Positions 22,671 to 35,100 of a stretch of DNA of 64,000 nt are shown piece after piece. Made by a program: the position numbers and the translations under genes. Under the pieces are notes generated by a model. It made no database searches. It was not told the DNA's origin and worked only from the letters and a program-made list of their open reading frames with translations. Within the stretch, counting starts at the first letter, position 1, and every line of letters starts with the position of its first letter. This DNA is from Epichloe hybrida. Taxonomy: Eukaryota > Ascomycota > Sordariomycetes > Hypocreales > Clavicipitaceae. The stretch spans positions 558,001 to 622,000 of the forward strand of contig JAFEKR010000018.1 of the NCBI GenBank assembly GCA_019022495.1, written 5' to 3'.

Positions 22671-23684
22671 TCATACATGCTCATCCTCATCCTCATCATC
22701 TGCCCCTCCCTCCATAGCCACCTGTCGAATAACATCATCGGCCAAGGTACTCCGTCGTCCACCACTTCGCCTCCTCCCCTTCCGATACGCCTCCGTCATC
22801 GTCACAGCTCTCTCGCCCACATACCGATCGCCCGTCCACTCAGTCTGGCACTTGGGACATTTGCTCGACCGCCTCGCGCGCCAAAATGCATCCTGGCAGA
22901 TGTCATGTAGTCTCAAGACGCAGTGTGGCTCGGAACACCTCATCCCAATCGTTAAAATGTCCTTGCAGGCCTCGCAGAACTTGATCCTCTGCCACTCATC
23001 CGCGGCTGCCACCTCATTGTACGTCTCGACCAGCCACGGCCGCAGCTCCATCAGCGCTCGCGGCGTCAGCGCGTAGAATCCATCTCGGCTCTTGCTGAAC
23101 CACCCCCCGTCCACGAGGCTGCCCAGCACCGTTTCCACCTCGCTGTGCTTGAGTCCCTTGTCTGCTGATTGCGTTGACGGTGTGGTGTCTGGGTCCGCCG
23201 CTTCGTCGTCGTCGTCATTCATCCGGCTTTGTCGGCGATGCGGTGGTCTCGCCAGCTTGATTGCTTGCATTTCCGTAATGGCGAGAACCTCCATACGTGG
23301 AGTGTTGTATTTGTCAAACATGCCGTCTAGGACTCTTTTGATGAAGGCGAGCTCTTCGGGGTTGTAAACGGTGGCGAGTTGCGTTTGAGGGTCGGATTGG
23401 GTGTTGACGAGCGCATGGACGCGCTCTTTGGTGACTTGGTTCATGATGCTGCGGATCTCGTAGTCGAAGAAGGATGCCGCGTCGGACGCTACCTCGATGT
23501 ATCTTTGGAAATCATCCTCGGTGATCTGCTCCGGTCGCACCTCTGATTCATGAGTGCCATCAGCGTTGAAGATGGCGGCCAGGATGGGCTGGCCTTCCTC
23601 AAATGTGAGCGTGGCTCGGGCGAGAAGAGCTTGGAGGAATGCTCGGTGGCTGTTGTCGTAGTCTGGAATTAGGTTCAAGTCCAT
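22671..23684 (-). CDS. nse1: Nse1, RING-like subunit of the SMC5/6 complex
   Basis: Non-SMC element 1 pairs with Nse3 (MAGE) and acts as a ubiquitin ligase subunit in SMC5/6-dependent DNA repair. Intronless, 337 aa. The N-terminal and central parts contain tandem winged-helix segments (HRAFLQALLARATLTFEEG, then EELAFIKRVLDGMFDKY and SEVETVLGSLVDGGWFSKS with FYALTPRALMELRPWL). The C-terminus holds the Nse1-type variant RING (FCEACKDILTIGMRCSEPHC, HDIC, then CPKCQTEW; residues about 237-283). A disordered acidic insertion (NDDDDEAADPD) and an acidic tail are present. The order WH-WH-RING and length match the family. It is divergently oriented to clr2 with 701 bp between start codons. No defects seen. 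Confidence 0.92.
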   Translation of the reverse strand: MDLNLIPDYDNSHRAFLQALLARATLTFEEGQPILAAIFNADGTHESEVRPEQITEDDFQRYIEVASDAASFFDYEIRSIMNQVTKERVHALVNTQSDPQTQLATVYNPEELAFIKRVLDGMFDKYNTPRMEVLAITEMQAIKLARPPHRRQSRMNDDDDEAADPDTTPSTQSADKGLKHSEVETVLGSLVDGGWFSKSRDGFYALTPRALMELRPWLVETYNEVAAADEWQRIKFCEACKDILTIGMRCSEPHCVLRLHDICQDAFWRARRSSKCPKCQTEWTGDRYVGERAVTMTEAYRKGRRRSGGRRSTLADDVIRQVAMEGGADDEDEDEHV

Positions 23685-24385
23685 TGCCCGTTGCGAATCA
23701 GCCGGGACCGAGGTTCGTTTGAGAAATGATCTTGTGTCGTTGAGATGTCTGATCTACATTTCGACGTCGAACGCCGGTGTGTAGGTCGATGAGGTCCATC
23801 ACTGGTGGGGCAAATCTCTTGTGTTGAATCTTTTTTTCGTGCAACATTTTGTTTCCGGTGGGTCCCATGTTTCAGGCAAGCCTCTTGAAGATCATGACGA
23901 AACCTTGGTCAAGACGCAGGGTAGCCCGCCGCTGACTAATCATTCTCCGACAAGACCCTCTCTCGCAGCAACCCGACAGCTCTCTCTCTCACTTCATCAA
24001 TTCCGACATCGATTTTGGTAAACTTGCCACAACACCACCCAGTCATATCAATACCCCCCGACAACGTCGAGAGACTCAATATAAACGACCTCTATATACA
24101 CACAACACGGCTACTTGCAATCAAATCGTTGTAGTCACCAATCGCGTCTCTCGTCACTCAACATCACGCTTTCATTCACAGCAGTTGTCAGTTTGATGCA
24201 TCAGGACAACCACTGCGTCCCTTGGTGTGGGCACGACAAGTGCCATTCTACAAGGTCTGAAGACCGCAAGGGCCATGAGGGGAGGAGAACCCGTGTATCC
24301 CGAATGCAATAGAGAAAAGGACTACCAGACTACCAGATAGATCCAGTTCGGTCCTTGTTCGCACGACATCCTCTTCTTCATCGCC
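23685..24385. other. Divergent promoter between nse1 and clr2
   Basis: 701 bp with pyrimidine-rich tracts and a GTTGTAGTC/CAACACC-rich stretch. No gene. Both flanking genes encode chromosome-maintenance proteins, so shared control is possible but not shown. Confidence 0.5.
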
Positions 24386-26367
24386 ATGTCTGACACCAAA
24401 GAATTCGATGTCATCCGCGTCGCCCGCAGTGATGGCGCAGACACGGGCCCGGGTTACTGGCCGACTACATCCACGGCGGCTAAGAAGACTGCCGGCAAAG
24501 AGATGGCGCTGTCAGAAAAGACTCCTAGAGTGAAGCCGCAAATGACACGTCTGTCCGAGGATGATCCACGGTTCGTCGAATGGCGCATCAAGCTTGGCAT
24601 CTTGCTCAAACAAGAGCTGTCCCCGAACCCTGAAGGTAAGGCTACCACACAGCTCCAGTTGATCAACCAGCCTGCTTCCTCCCTCTTTCTCCATAACATA
24701 AAACGTACGTTTGATGCTGAAAATCTTCGTGTATAGAAGGAAACGCTTGGTACGTCCAGTTCCCCCGCGGATACTGGCTGTACGAAAAGTCCAAGCACCT
24801 CTGGGTATCAGGATACCCCATCAAGGCCAAGCTGTACAAGAGCCCGCAAGAGTTTGGCGTCCACTTGATCTGGCTTCTGTCTGCGTCAAAAGACTACAAG
24901 GACTGTTGTTGCGTGCACTGCAACCTGCCCAACCCGGGGAAATTCGCTTCGTCGATTGACGAGCTCATCATCACTCCGAGCGAGACGACCATCCCTGTCC
25001 CGACGTCGGCATCTATCCCGATGACCAAGTCAGCATCCAATACACCAACTCCTGTGTCTGCCGCAGCAGTGACCCAAAAGGTGACGCCAGTGCCATTGCC
25101 GTCGGTGCCTGTGCCTAGACAGATAGCCACGCCGCCCGTGACTGCTGCTGTGCCAGTCACCAAATCATCAACTCCAAAATTAACGAATACACCAATGCCA
25201 CAGCCACAGCCGCAGCCGCAGTCACAACCGCAGTCACAACCACAACCACAACCACAACCGCAACCACAACCACCGCAGCAGCAACAACCACCGCAGCAGC
25301 AACAATCACCGCAGCAGCAACAACCTCCAACCCAACCTCAACCGCAACCTCAACCGCAACCTCCAACTCAGCAGTCTCAGCCTGTCCGCTGGTCGCTTCA
25401 GGGCTCACTCCTCTTCCGCACCGGTGAGCTAACGTGGTATCAAAACGGCAATACCTGGCGCCTGGGCGTCGTATCTGCCACAACCCCTAACACCAACCAA
25501 CTCAACATGCTCCCCATCGGCCATGCCCTGGTCCCCCAACAGCCCGTCCCCAAGACCACCGCCGACCTACGACCCTTCCACGCCTTCTCCGTGCCCCCCG
25601 TCGCCGTGCAGGATCTCAAGGGCAAAAACTTTGACCAGGTACCCTGGGATGCTCTCTTCCACTCCGCCGCCAACGACCCTTCAAAGCGCGAACTCCTCGC
25701 CCTCGACGCCTCCAAACTAGCCGCCTCCCGCATCGACGCCTCCTACTCCCTCTGGTGTCCCCTCCACGAGGACCACCCCAACGCCGACCCATCCCCCTAC
25801 TACGGCTGCTTCTTCGGCGCAGAACGCATCGAAATCGGCGACTGTCTGCGCATCAAGCCCGTTCCCTCGGAACCAGCGCTCACCCAGGACTCTCTCATCA
25901 TGGGTCTCCGCTACATCTTCACCCGAAAAGAGTACCCCGGCGCCGTCTTCTTCCGCGGAAACGTCTACCAGTTTTCCACGAACGAGTCTACCCCCTTCGT
26001 ACCAGAGGAAAAGTTGCCCATTGCGCTACGCGACGAAACTATCTGGCGAAATCAGGTGAATCCATCGAAACCATGGCGGTGGATCCTCGTGAAAGAAAAC
26101 GCCACATTGAACGAACAATTCGTCAAGGGGAGATTCTACCCTGCGCATCGGTTGATGCCGATCCTGAACCCTGATGCCTTCAATGCGGCCTTGGCCCAGG
26201 GCAGGGTGGACGATCAGGTTCCGTACCTGAATAACCGCATGGATGGCAGCGCGGGCGGCTATAACGGCAGAAGACTCAACAGGTCGGAAAGCATGGGCAT
26301 GGCGGTGCCGCCGGGCTCGCGGATAGCCTTGGAACCACTTATTAGGGAAGAAGGGACCAATGTTTGA
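24386..26367 (+). CDS. clr2: Clr2-like transcriptional-silencing protein (SHREC component family)
   Basis: Homologue of fission-yeast cryptic loci regulator 2, a heterochromatin-silencing subunit of the SHREC deacetylase/remodeller. Exons 24386..24635 and 24737..26367; intron 24636..24736 (GTAAGG donor, phase 1). Product 626 aa. N-terminal Clr2_transil module: WRIKLGILLKQE, then WYVQFPRGYWLYEKSKHLW, SGYPIKAKLYKSPQEFGVHL and the Cys cluster CCCVHC. A long low-complexity linker of Thr/Pro and then alternating Pro-Gln (about 25198-25380) follows. The C-terminal Clr2 domain opens with VRWSLQGSLLFRTGELTWYQ and continues with VPWDALFHSAANDPSKRELL, SYSLWCPLHEDHPNADPSPY, and MGLRYIFTRKEYPGAVFFRG. Family level is convincing; whether it works in a SHREC-like complex in this fungus is inferred. 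Confidence 0.85.
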
Positions 26368-27101
26368 TGGAAAAAACCCTCTTGCGCAATAGACGTGCTC
26401 TTGCCCGAGACTACGTACAAGTTTCACAGGCGAGGCAAGTTGGGAGGCAGGCACACGGGACGGGACAAATGACGCTTGCTTGAATACCGGCCGAATTGTC
26501 ATAGAATCATCCGACTTTATATATACGTGTATCATGTTTCGTGACTATTCCGCCATCAACTGTGAATTTGCTTGCTTGCCCCACATTTCAAATCAAATAA
26601 AAACGCTTTTTGACATATCCATAATTTCATGTTCCCAAAAGCTTTCCCTCGACTCTTTATTGCAGCAACGCCAATGCCTCGAATTCCTGTTCCTGACTAG
26701 AATGGTCGTGATATGGCCAAGTATCTGAATCTCAGCACTCGACTGTGTTTGCATTTAAACGAAAAAGACAAGTGTCGAAAGAAAAGAAGGGGGGGGGGGG
26801 GAAGGAGAAAAAGTCAAATTGGTCCGCTTGTTCGCTGTACTATGCTCAAGCAGAATCTAGACATGTTTATATCGTAACAGCATGGCTGGCAGACGGGGCA
26901 AAATGTTGAACAAGATTCATGTCAAGCCGGTGGGCATGCCGCACTGGCCCTGCTGCAAATGGGCCGGCTATCCCATTATTCCCATCGACAAACTCCGGAT
27001 CAATCATCGACCGACGGATATGAGAATGGGATTTTTTGTCTTTCACCCCCATCGTCCATCCTTGGTCCAGAGTGTGTATAAGTGTCTCTGGTAGCTCTTC
27101 G
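26368..27101. other. Intergenic between convergent genes
   Basis: 3' flanks of clr2 and the zinc-ribbon gene. Holds a G homopolymer (about 26789-26801). No gene supported. Confidence 0.5.
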
Positions 27102-28182
27102 TCATGACGTCGACGAGGATACAAGCTCGGCCAAAGTGGCTCGCAACTTATCCAGGACGTCGGGATCCGGAATGGGCTGGACTTTGCGCGGTACAGTTCG
27201 CGGCGACTCGCCCGACTTCTCCAAGCCACATGCCTGACATGGTGTGCCGTCGTCAACCTCGGGCGGATACAATGTCTCACAGGAAAGGCACTCGAAACGA
27301 GCGTCGGTTTCCGGGCCAAACACGTCTCCGGGATAACCGAAGGGGTACTTGTCCTTTTTGGGACTATTTGTGAACAAGCCGTCAGTGATGGAAACTCGTG
27401 AAGCAAAAGAAAGAGCAAGGAGAAAAGGAAAAAAAAAGGGGGGGAGGTAATACTAACGGGTCTCTCGGACAGTCAGTGCAGCGGACATGACGACAGCACT
27501 CGCATTTCCTGCTTCCGGGCGCAAAGAGCGTCTCGCATTCGTGACAGGTCCTCCTGACCCGTTGCCGAGGTCTTCGATGAACCAAGTCCTGCCCGCCTGT
27601 CTTGCTGGGACGTTTTAATTCAATTTGTTGATCGCCCCAGAAGAAATCCGCCAGGATGGCCGGGTTCTCAAACTTGGCATTCACCACGGCCTCCATTTCC
27701 TCGAGACTGATCAGCAAGTCAGCCTCGCTCTCCTTTGAAGGGTAGCGCGGACATTTATCGCACCGTGCGTGCCGGCATTGGGGACATTCATTCTTGACGG
27801 CGAATATCGTGTTGCATTTGTGACAGACGCGTCGTACCCGCACCCTGATGGGTTTGTCCACGCGGTAGACCGTCTCGCTCGGGGCCATGTTTACCAAGTC
27901 GGATGCTTCAATCACTATCCCATACCTCTCGTCCATTTTTCTGGCTCGCTCTTCAAAGATTTTCATCTTGGAGATCCTTGACACTGTGCCGGTCCCATTG
28001 CAGCTCGCGCCTTGGCAGGCCTCGTCCGTCGAATACGAGTGTCGACATGTACTCGGCGCTGCTGCTTCTCGTTTCGATAATGGCATACTTGCTAGCTTGG
28101 TTTTCGAGCTGTTTCTCTCAATCCCTTTGTCTCCGGCGACGCTTGCTGAACCAGACGTTGTTCTTTTTGCCAAATGGCTCAT
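27102..28182 (-). CDS. Cysteine-rich protein with three zinc-ribbon-like units, function unknown
   Basis: Exons complement(27458..28182) and complement(27102..27363); intron 27364..27457 (GTTAGT donor, AATAG acceptor). Product 328 aa from the first in-frame ATG (MSHLAKRTTSGS). Three spaced Cys units are visible: RRVCHKCNTIFAVKNECPQC with RHARCDKCPRYP; RRTCHECETLFAPG with CECCRHVRCTDCPRDP; and FECLSCETLYPP with CQAC. The first two are clearly related to each other (VRR-C-x2-C ... C-x2-C-RH-x-RC-x2-CPR-x-P), suggesting internal duplication; the third is diverged and falls after the intron. The N-terminal 90 residues are Ser-rich. Similar Cys units occur in uncharacterised fungal proteins. Binding to zinc is probable; role unknown. 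Confidence 0.78.
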
Positions 28183-31083
28183 GGCCAGCCAACTAGCACG
28201 TGGCTGAGAGCTTGGAGCTTGGCCTTCAGAGACGTGCAGGCGGGGGGGAAATTCCGACTCCCGAGAGATGATGATGCAGCGTGGAGATGGGATGTCCTCG
28301 ACGATCGGGTCCAGGCGCTCCAATAGCTTCGCCTTGCTCCCCCTCTCATTTATTTATCGTCTCTTCGTCTTCCTTGACGATGCTGAAAGTAGGCTTTCGC
28401 TCGCCGTGAATCCTGCAGGATGGCTGGATTCCTGTCTCTTGCGAGGGGGTGCAATCTTGCCGTGAGAAGATGATTGTAAGCCCAGCACGAGAAGTAGAGT
28501 TGGGGCTAGACCAGTGAAGCTTCCCGTCGCTTGTCTGGTAGCACTGTAAGAGAAGATGGTGAAAGGCGTCCGGTGGCGGGTATATCAATTCGGGAACTAT
28601 TCTTGACTTCTGGACGCTTTCATGGACAAAGCGAGGAAGGGAACCCGACGAAGGGAAACCAGGGAAATAAATGAAGGAGGACAAATGTAGACAAGGAGGA
28701 GCAGTTCCGAGGAGTGACGATGACCCTGGCAAGAAATCCCTACCAGAAGCGGAACGGGGGGGGGGTTCGCGACGTATGTACTCGGTCCGTATTACTCGTA
28801 GCTCGGTAGACCTTGTGTGTACCCGCAGCAACCTTTGGCCCCTTCCATCAACGTCTCAACTCGCAGTCAATAGATCTGATGGCTCGAATGACAAGGTGAC
28901 GACAAGCACTCCGTAGTGGAGGTGTGCGACAGGCAGGCAAACGCAACCACAACAGAGGCAGGTACTGAACAAGCTGCAATATATACGTCCGTACCTATCA
29001 AGTACAATGTCATGTGTAGGGAGTACTTGGCGGTAATATGCATGTAGGAGCTATGGCCTTGTCCTGTGATGACTGATGATAGATGATGCCGACGCCCAGA
29101 CCCAGGTTCGACCCGCCGGCTCCAGAACGCTGCAGAGATACCGATGGGCGGGATTGAGTGGATACGGAATACATGTATGCAGTATGTATGCAGTATGGAT
29201 GCAGTCCGTCCGTGTTGGCGACCCAACTCTCTGGCTGACCGGCTTGGTGGCTTTTCTTCTTCTGTCTGTTGGTTGCTCAATGGCGAGTAGCACCGGCGAG
29301 ATGACCCAGTGGCGCGAGGGCGGGCGGAATATGAATGGGGGTGTGGTGGGGAGTGTTGGGGAGTGTTGGGGAGGGGGAGGAGGAAGAAGTCGTCCCGTTA
29401 ATCGTCCCGTTAATCGTCCCGTTTATCACGTCCCGTTTATCGTCCCGTGCAACAAACAGCATGCCACGCAAGCCTCAAGTTCCGTACATGGTGCATGTAT
29501 GTATGTATGTATGTATATATGTATGTATGTAGTATGCTACGGGGATGGCCCCGAGGACAAGTAATCCGAATGTATTCCGAGACTTGATCCTTGATAACAA
29601 AGCTACATGTACAAGGCTGGCACGTCGCCATCCTGGATCAATTTCTGCCCATTCGCTCTCACTTCGGATCGTCCTGGATAAGCGGGGATGGCCTCATGTG
29701 GGTGGGGCCGGGCCTCCGCGTGCGTGCGTGCCTGGGCCCGAGATCCTGGGACTCTTGACAGAGACAGAGAGGAGAGCAGGAAGGAGAAGGTGCAAAGGTG
29801 CAGTACAGGGCAGTGCAGGGCAGGGCAGGGCAGGGCAGGGCAAAAGCAAGATGATGTAATGCCATGCTCCGCTCTGGCCATGTTGTCAGCAAATGTTTCG
29901 TGGGAGCGGGTAGGAGCGGGTGTCAGCCGCAGTTTCCAACTGAGGACAGGTCAGCGCCACCAGAAGCCACGAGCAATCTTGACGTTGCGGGCGGCAGGAG
30001 CAACCCAAGTTTGATGCCGTTTACGGACTATGGACAGGGAAGGAGCCCAGTACGGATCCGTATATTACATACAATCCCAGGATGCCACGATGCCACGATG
30101 CCTCAGCCCGCCCCGTTCAATGCTGCATTGCAGATGAGACGGCGTCGATGCATTCATTATGTATTGTCGAGTCATCTGGCTGCCATGTAATCCGTACATG
30201 TAATAATACACGGCATCCATGACCGCGACAGACCCTGCAATGACATCTTGCCAAGTCCTGTGTGACCCGAGTTGATGCTATCATGATGGGATTCATGCCA
30301 TGGCTGCATGGGTGCGACCCATCGCTGAAACGGAGCCGTCACCAACAACGTTGCTCACCCACGCGACGCATTGGACCTGGCATTGATTTCACGCCGCGAA
30401 AATCTGATACATCAATTCTGGACCTTGGCCTCCCACGCCCTTCCAATTTCGTGGCACATTCCCCGTCGGCTGCTCCCATCAAATGCGTAATACTGGACTG
30501 AAGTGTCAGAAGCCAAGGTGAAGTTGGGTCGAGACTGACTGGCTGTTTGAAGAGTTGAAGAGAGCCGCTAGTATTCCCAATTGTAGTAATACGCCAGCGG
30601 CCCGAGAACTGACAACCCATTCGAGCTTGCCGCGGCTGTTTCGAGTTGCAACCAGGGAAGATCCGTTACTCGTGGGGAACCCCCATTTGCGAGACCAAGC
30701 AAGCCTGCTTTTCTTTGAGGAGCTAATACATTTGTAGGGCATCACAGCCCAGCTGCGTTGGGAGCTCGCTGGTAACTTCTTCTCCTCCCTCCTTCTCCAC
30801 GTCTCTCAGTCGGACATGATGGGACACTTGCTCGGCCTGGACGACAAACTCTCTCAATCAACCAGGCCATCATGCACAAGCACTCTTTTGGAAAAACTCA
30901 TGATGCAGGGTGCTGTGCAGGGTGCAGGGTGCCACTGATCCGGCTCCCAGAGCTGGGGTTCAGCAGGGGTCCATGGAGTAATAATGCCACAAAAACCATC
31001 AACCATCTTTTCCCACTTGTTAGTTATGGAGGCATCTGCTTCATACCAGCAAGGATAAACCCCTCCCTATAATTCAACAAGTC
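28183..31083. other. Gene-poor intergenic region with microsatellites
   Basis: About 2.9 kb without a supportable gene. Contains repeated CGTCCCGTT words (about 29391-29447), a GTAT microsatellite (29495-29532), GGGCA repeats (about 29811-29842) and several TACATGTA, TACGGATCCGTA and CCGTAC words. ORFs present are short, overlapping and without domain character. Confidence 0.5.
29495..29532. repeat. (GTAT)n tetranucleotide microsatellite
   Basis: About nine copies of GTAT/ATGT with one ATAT interruption, in an intergenic stretch. Confidence 0.9.
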
Positions 31084-31306
31084 TGTTGGAATCCCGCCGC
31101 AAGCGTTCAACCGCATGCAGGCAACTTGGACACTAGGACCCACCTGACTAGTTACTTTTCCGGACCTTCAGTAGATGCATAGTACAGTTTATATGGGCAG
31201 ATTACACAAGGTACTTAGTTATTTAAACCGTAGTCCGCGCCCTCTTACAGGGTCGGGCAACTCAATCCATACCTTCATTTTCTGATCCTAGCTGCTCGGT
31301 CCAACA
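31084..31306 (+). mobile_element. Solo LTR, relative of the outer copia LTR, with target duplication
   Basis: 223-bp segment starting TGTTGGAATCCC and ending GGTCCAACA, flanked on both sides by the 5-bp direct repeat AAGTC (31079-31083 and 31307-31311). Its 3' part (about 31210-31270, GGTACTTAGTTATTTAAACC and then GTAGTCCGC, CTCTTACAGGGTCGGGCAAC) is clearly related to the 3' part of the 252-bp LTRs at 44137 and 63472; the 5' part is not. It keeps normal GC content, so it has escaped the mutation seen in the large nest. Interpretation: recombination between two LTRs removed the interior of a copia element. Confidence 0.8.
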
Positions 31307-31311
31307 AAGTC

Positions 31312-32175
31312 CTACATTACATGCAAACCTTTCCGAAGCGGGACACTTCTCCCGTGCAACTTGGTTGGGGGCCATGTTTCAAATACATACAAGCTCAGAC
31401 CTCAGAGGAACCGGGCTGAGGAATGGAAAGATTTCCCCCTCCGCTCCAGCCTGTATTAATAATCCCCTTTATGATTTTGTATGTATGCGGGGGTTGACGA
31501 GACTGCTACGAATGGAAAAATGTTTTGCCATCACATGTGGAGTGGTGTTGCTGCAGGGACTAACTCAACACTCTGCCGGGGTCAATTACGACTTGTCAGT
31601 TGTGGCGATGGGATCAGGGGACTCCAGGGGACTCGTAGCATCCCCGCGAGCACTTGATTGTACATGTAATCCGTATGTATGCACAAATTGTACAAATTGT
31701 ACAAGCGATTTATGGAAAAGCCCTAGCCAATGATGGGGCGTGAGCGGCTCGTGGCAGTCAACGCCAGGCACGGAGCACAAGCACAAGCACAGCAGCCATT
31801 TATTATCGCCTCATCGCCTCATCCCCTCATCGCCTTACATAATATCGCCGCGTCCCACTCTTTGCCCGTGCCCGGCAGCCAGTGAGCGGCCAGGCCATTG
31901 GCCAGTGGCAGAATGTTCCAAATCGCGCTATTACCTGTCTGGTAGGCACAGTAAAGTGTTCACGTTGTCACCCCCCTAGGACAAACCTCTCCTTCCACAA
32001 CTCGCCATTTCCTGCCATACATCTTTGCCGCCCACAACATCTGCAATTACTTCCCCTTCTTAAGCCTTTTCGGACGAGACGCTTCTATCCCTCAAGCGCT
32101 TCCCCGCCCCGGACTGTGCAAATCCCCCGTGCACAGTCAAAGCTACCAGACCTGTCTACCTCCTTGTTTAGCTAT
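31312..32175. other. Intergenic: promoter of the F-box gene
   Basis: No gene supported. Pyrimidine-rich stretches just upstream of 32176 suit a fungal promoter and 5' UTR. One TACATGTAATCCGTA word lies near 31657. Confidence 0.5.
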
Positions 32176-35100
32176 ATGCAACGAGAGCCCTCCGTGTCTT
32201 CAGAACAGCCTCACCGAGACCATCACCCGTCAGCCTCGCCCTCCACTTCTCAGTATGGCTCTCTTCACCATGAACTCAGCGGCATTCGTCAAGTCCGCTC
32301 TGCAGATTCCAGCAGTGGCTCTCGAAATTGCTCCCCCGGCTCCGGCTCTGATCAGCCCGAGGACTCTCTCGATGCCGTCGACGCCCATCAACTCGACGAG
32401 AAATTACGCGGATTGAGTCTTCGCGGTAACACGAGCGCTACGCGTCGTCGGCCAGTCGCTGGTCAGCGAGTCTCTGAACATGAAAATGCTTTGACGCCAC
32501 CTACTCCGAGACAAGCTCTTGGGTTCAAAGTCATCCGACGCGGTGACTCATCCAACGGGGCACAGCTTACAGATTTTCCAAATGGTCAGTGCCTCTTCAA
32601 GCCTTTGCGGGCTTCCAGTGGCCTCTCAAAGCCGCCAATGGCGCCCACAAAAGGACTAACAATCTCCTTTTCACAGAGATTCTCACCCACATCTTGTCCC
32701 ACCTGCATCCTGATTCTCATGCTGCCGTTGCCCTGGTGTCGAAGCGTTTTTACGCGCTAGTGACGACACCGCACGCGTGGCGCATGGCTTTCATGCGATA
32801 CTTCCTCGGACACACATGCCTAGATCCCAGGAGTGCTAAGAACAAGGCAGATCTCTGGGCTGGATCGACATCTGACATTGTGCGATCCGACATCCGGTAC
32901 TTTGGCCGCTTGACGGTGTTAGCTACTTGGCGGAGCGAGTATCTGTTCAGAACGCGTCTTATGCGCAGTTTGACCCGAGGCAAACCGGGACGTAGCTCAG
33001 GAGGCACTGGGTCCTCTGGAGGTGTTGGCAAATCGGCCAAGCGGAAAAATGCTGTTTTGACGTACAATTCGAAGCTGCCGTGTCTCGTGACCAACATCCA
33101 TTCAGTTTTCTCCAACGGCAAGAAGCCCCCTCGAGCCATCCAAGGTGCGGGTCATCTTGGTGTCGCCACCATGAGTGACCCTACAACTGGCAAGATTGAG
33201 AAATGGGGCCTCGAAGATCCGTTCTCTTCTGCCCAATTGGAAGAAGTTGTGCCTAATCTTGTCCCCTTTGGACTTGGTGATGGCCCATCTGCAATTCCAA
33301 ACATCATGGATGTTAGTCAGCCCCATGGAATCATTGCTGGTGAAGGCTTCCCCGGCGGGCGTGCCTATTTCCGAGCCACCCACGAAGCCTGCGGCCGATA
33401 CCTAGGTGGTGACACAGGGGTTGTCGATACCTATCCCGATGTTCCCAAAATTCCAGAATTGTCTGACTCTATTTGCAGCGTGTGGATCGCGAAATCCTCT
33501 GCTGTGCCAGCCAGCACAAGGTCCATGTGCGGCATGCTCACAGGTTCTGCCCTTGGCGTGGTCACAGCGTACGCACTTGGTTGGGATCCCGATGGACCAC
33601 GATTCGCCAATGGCGACACGACCGCTCGCTGGGTCGTCAGCCCCGGTGTTCCCATCATTTCACTCAAGGTGGATGATAACTACGGCATAAAGCGGAAGTC
33701 ATCGTCGAGAGTGTGGGCTGTGGCCTTGAACGCGCTGGGCGAGGTCTTTTATCTAACAGAAACCCCCGTGGCAACACTTGACCGCAGCAATGGCGATGAT
33801 ATTATCAGGCATGCCTGGCTCGCCGGCAGAACAGCGTACTGGCATCTTGTCGAGCCCACGAGACGCGCTGCGCGTCCCGATGAGTTGGACAAGAACGTCC
33901 TCCGCGGAGCCTACACGCCACGGTCGCCATCGAATGTCATGAGGCTGAGCAAGGAACAGCTCGCAGCCGAAGCTCGTGAAATCGAGAAGTTTCTGCTCTA
34001 CAAGCCCTCTCATTTTCGTCGGGTCTGCGAGGGCTGGGATATGCGACGGAGGATGGAAGTCGACTTTGCAGCGGACGATGGACAGGGTGCAGGAGAGGGC
34101 ATTTTCATTATTGACTGTGGACTCTTCGATGGTGTGCCTGGTCGTGTCCGGCGATTTTCGCGATTGCCAGCCGCAAGTCTTCCATCACAGGGTTCTCAGC
34201 AACGTCAGTCGTCACAAAAGACTGCCTCTGCCTCTGCCACGAGCACTCTCGCAAAACCGCATTCCTCATTGTTTGCGTCTGCAGGGGCGGTTGTAGAAAG
34301 CGAGTGTCATACCCCTCAACCACATTTGCCAGATCCACCTCCTTCTACGCCCATGCCGCCAGGGGCAGTTTCTCATGGCATGCCGAGTTTACATGATTGG
34401 GATCTCGTGGCATTTGAGTTGAAGGGACTTCCACCAACGGCACAAATCACCGCCAGCTGCTTAGACTGCTCGTCCCCCTCACTTCTGACCCTGGGTGAAG
34501 ATCCGCTTCACACGGCCAATGGCACTGATGAGGGCCCGGCCACAGCCGCGTCAAGAGCACCATCCACGCCGCTCGTGGGCAAATCTGACCCTGTAGCTGC
34601 TGAAATTCCTGGTCGTCGAGCTCGGCTTCTTGCCATGGGAACCAACACGGGTGCCGTCATCGTGTGGGACGCCCGCGACCGGCCTAGACAAGGATCTGCG
34701 CAGCCCGTCCGCATCCTACAGACGGATTCACCCGAGATTTCTTGTCTGGCTACCTCTGCCCTGTATCTGGTACATGGAGGTAGTGACGGTTTGGTGCAGG
34801 CTTGGGATCCTTTGGCTTCTACTTTGGGGCCCATTCGAACGCTCAACGCTCGCTCCAACGGCCGAGTTCCCCGTCACATGATGGCCGTGAATCCAACTCT
34901 CCGCCATGGCAACTACACAGCCGTTGGCGCCATTTTCCTTGACCCGGACCCTACGGTTCTGCGCGGTCTTTTGTCTTGCGGCGCATTTGTTCGTTACTGG
35001 ACCTACAGTTCTTCTGGTCATCCCACCGGCAGGAAGCGCCGCATCCGCCACTCAGACATACATGGACGTATTGCCAGTCGTAGGCTTGGCGGAACTGTTT

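Noticed and set aside
29090..29140. GGTTCGA-like T-loop suggesting a tRNA
   Set aside because: No symmetrical T-stem, acceptor stem or anticodon arm could be drawn on either strand.
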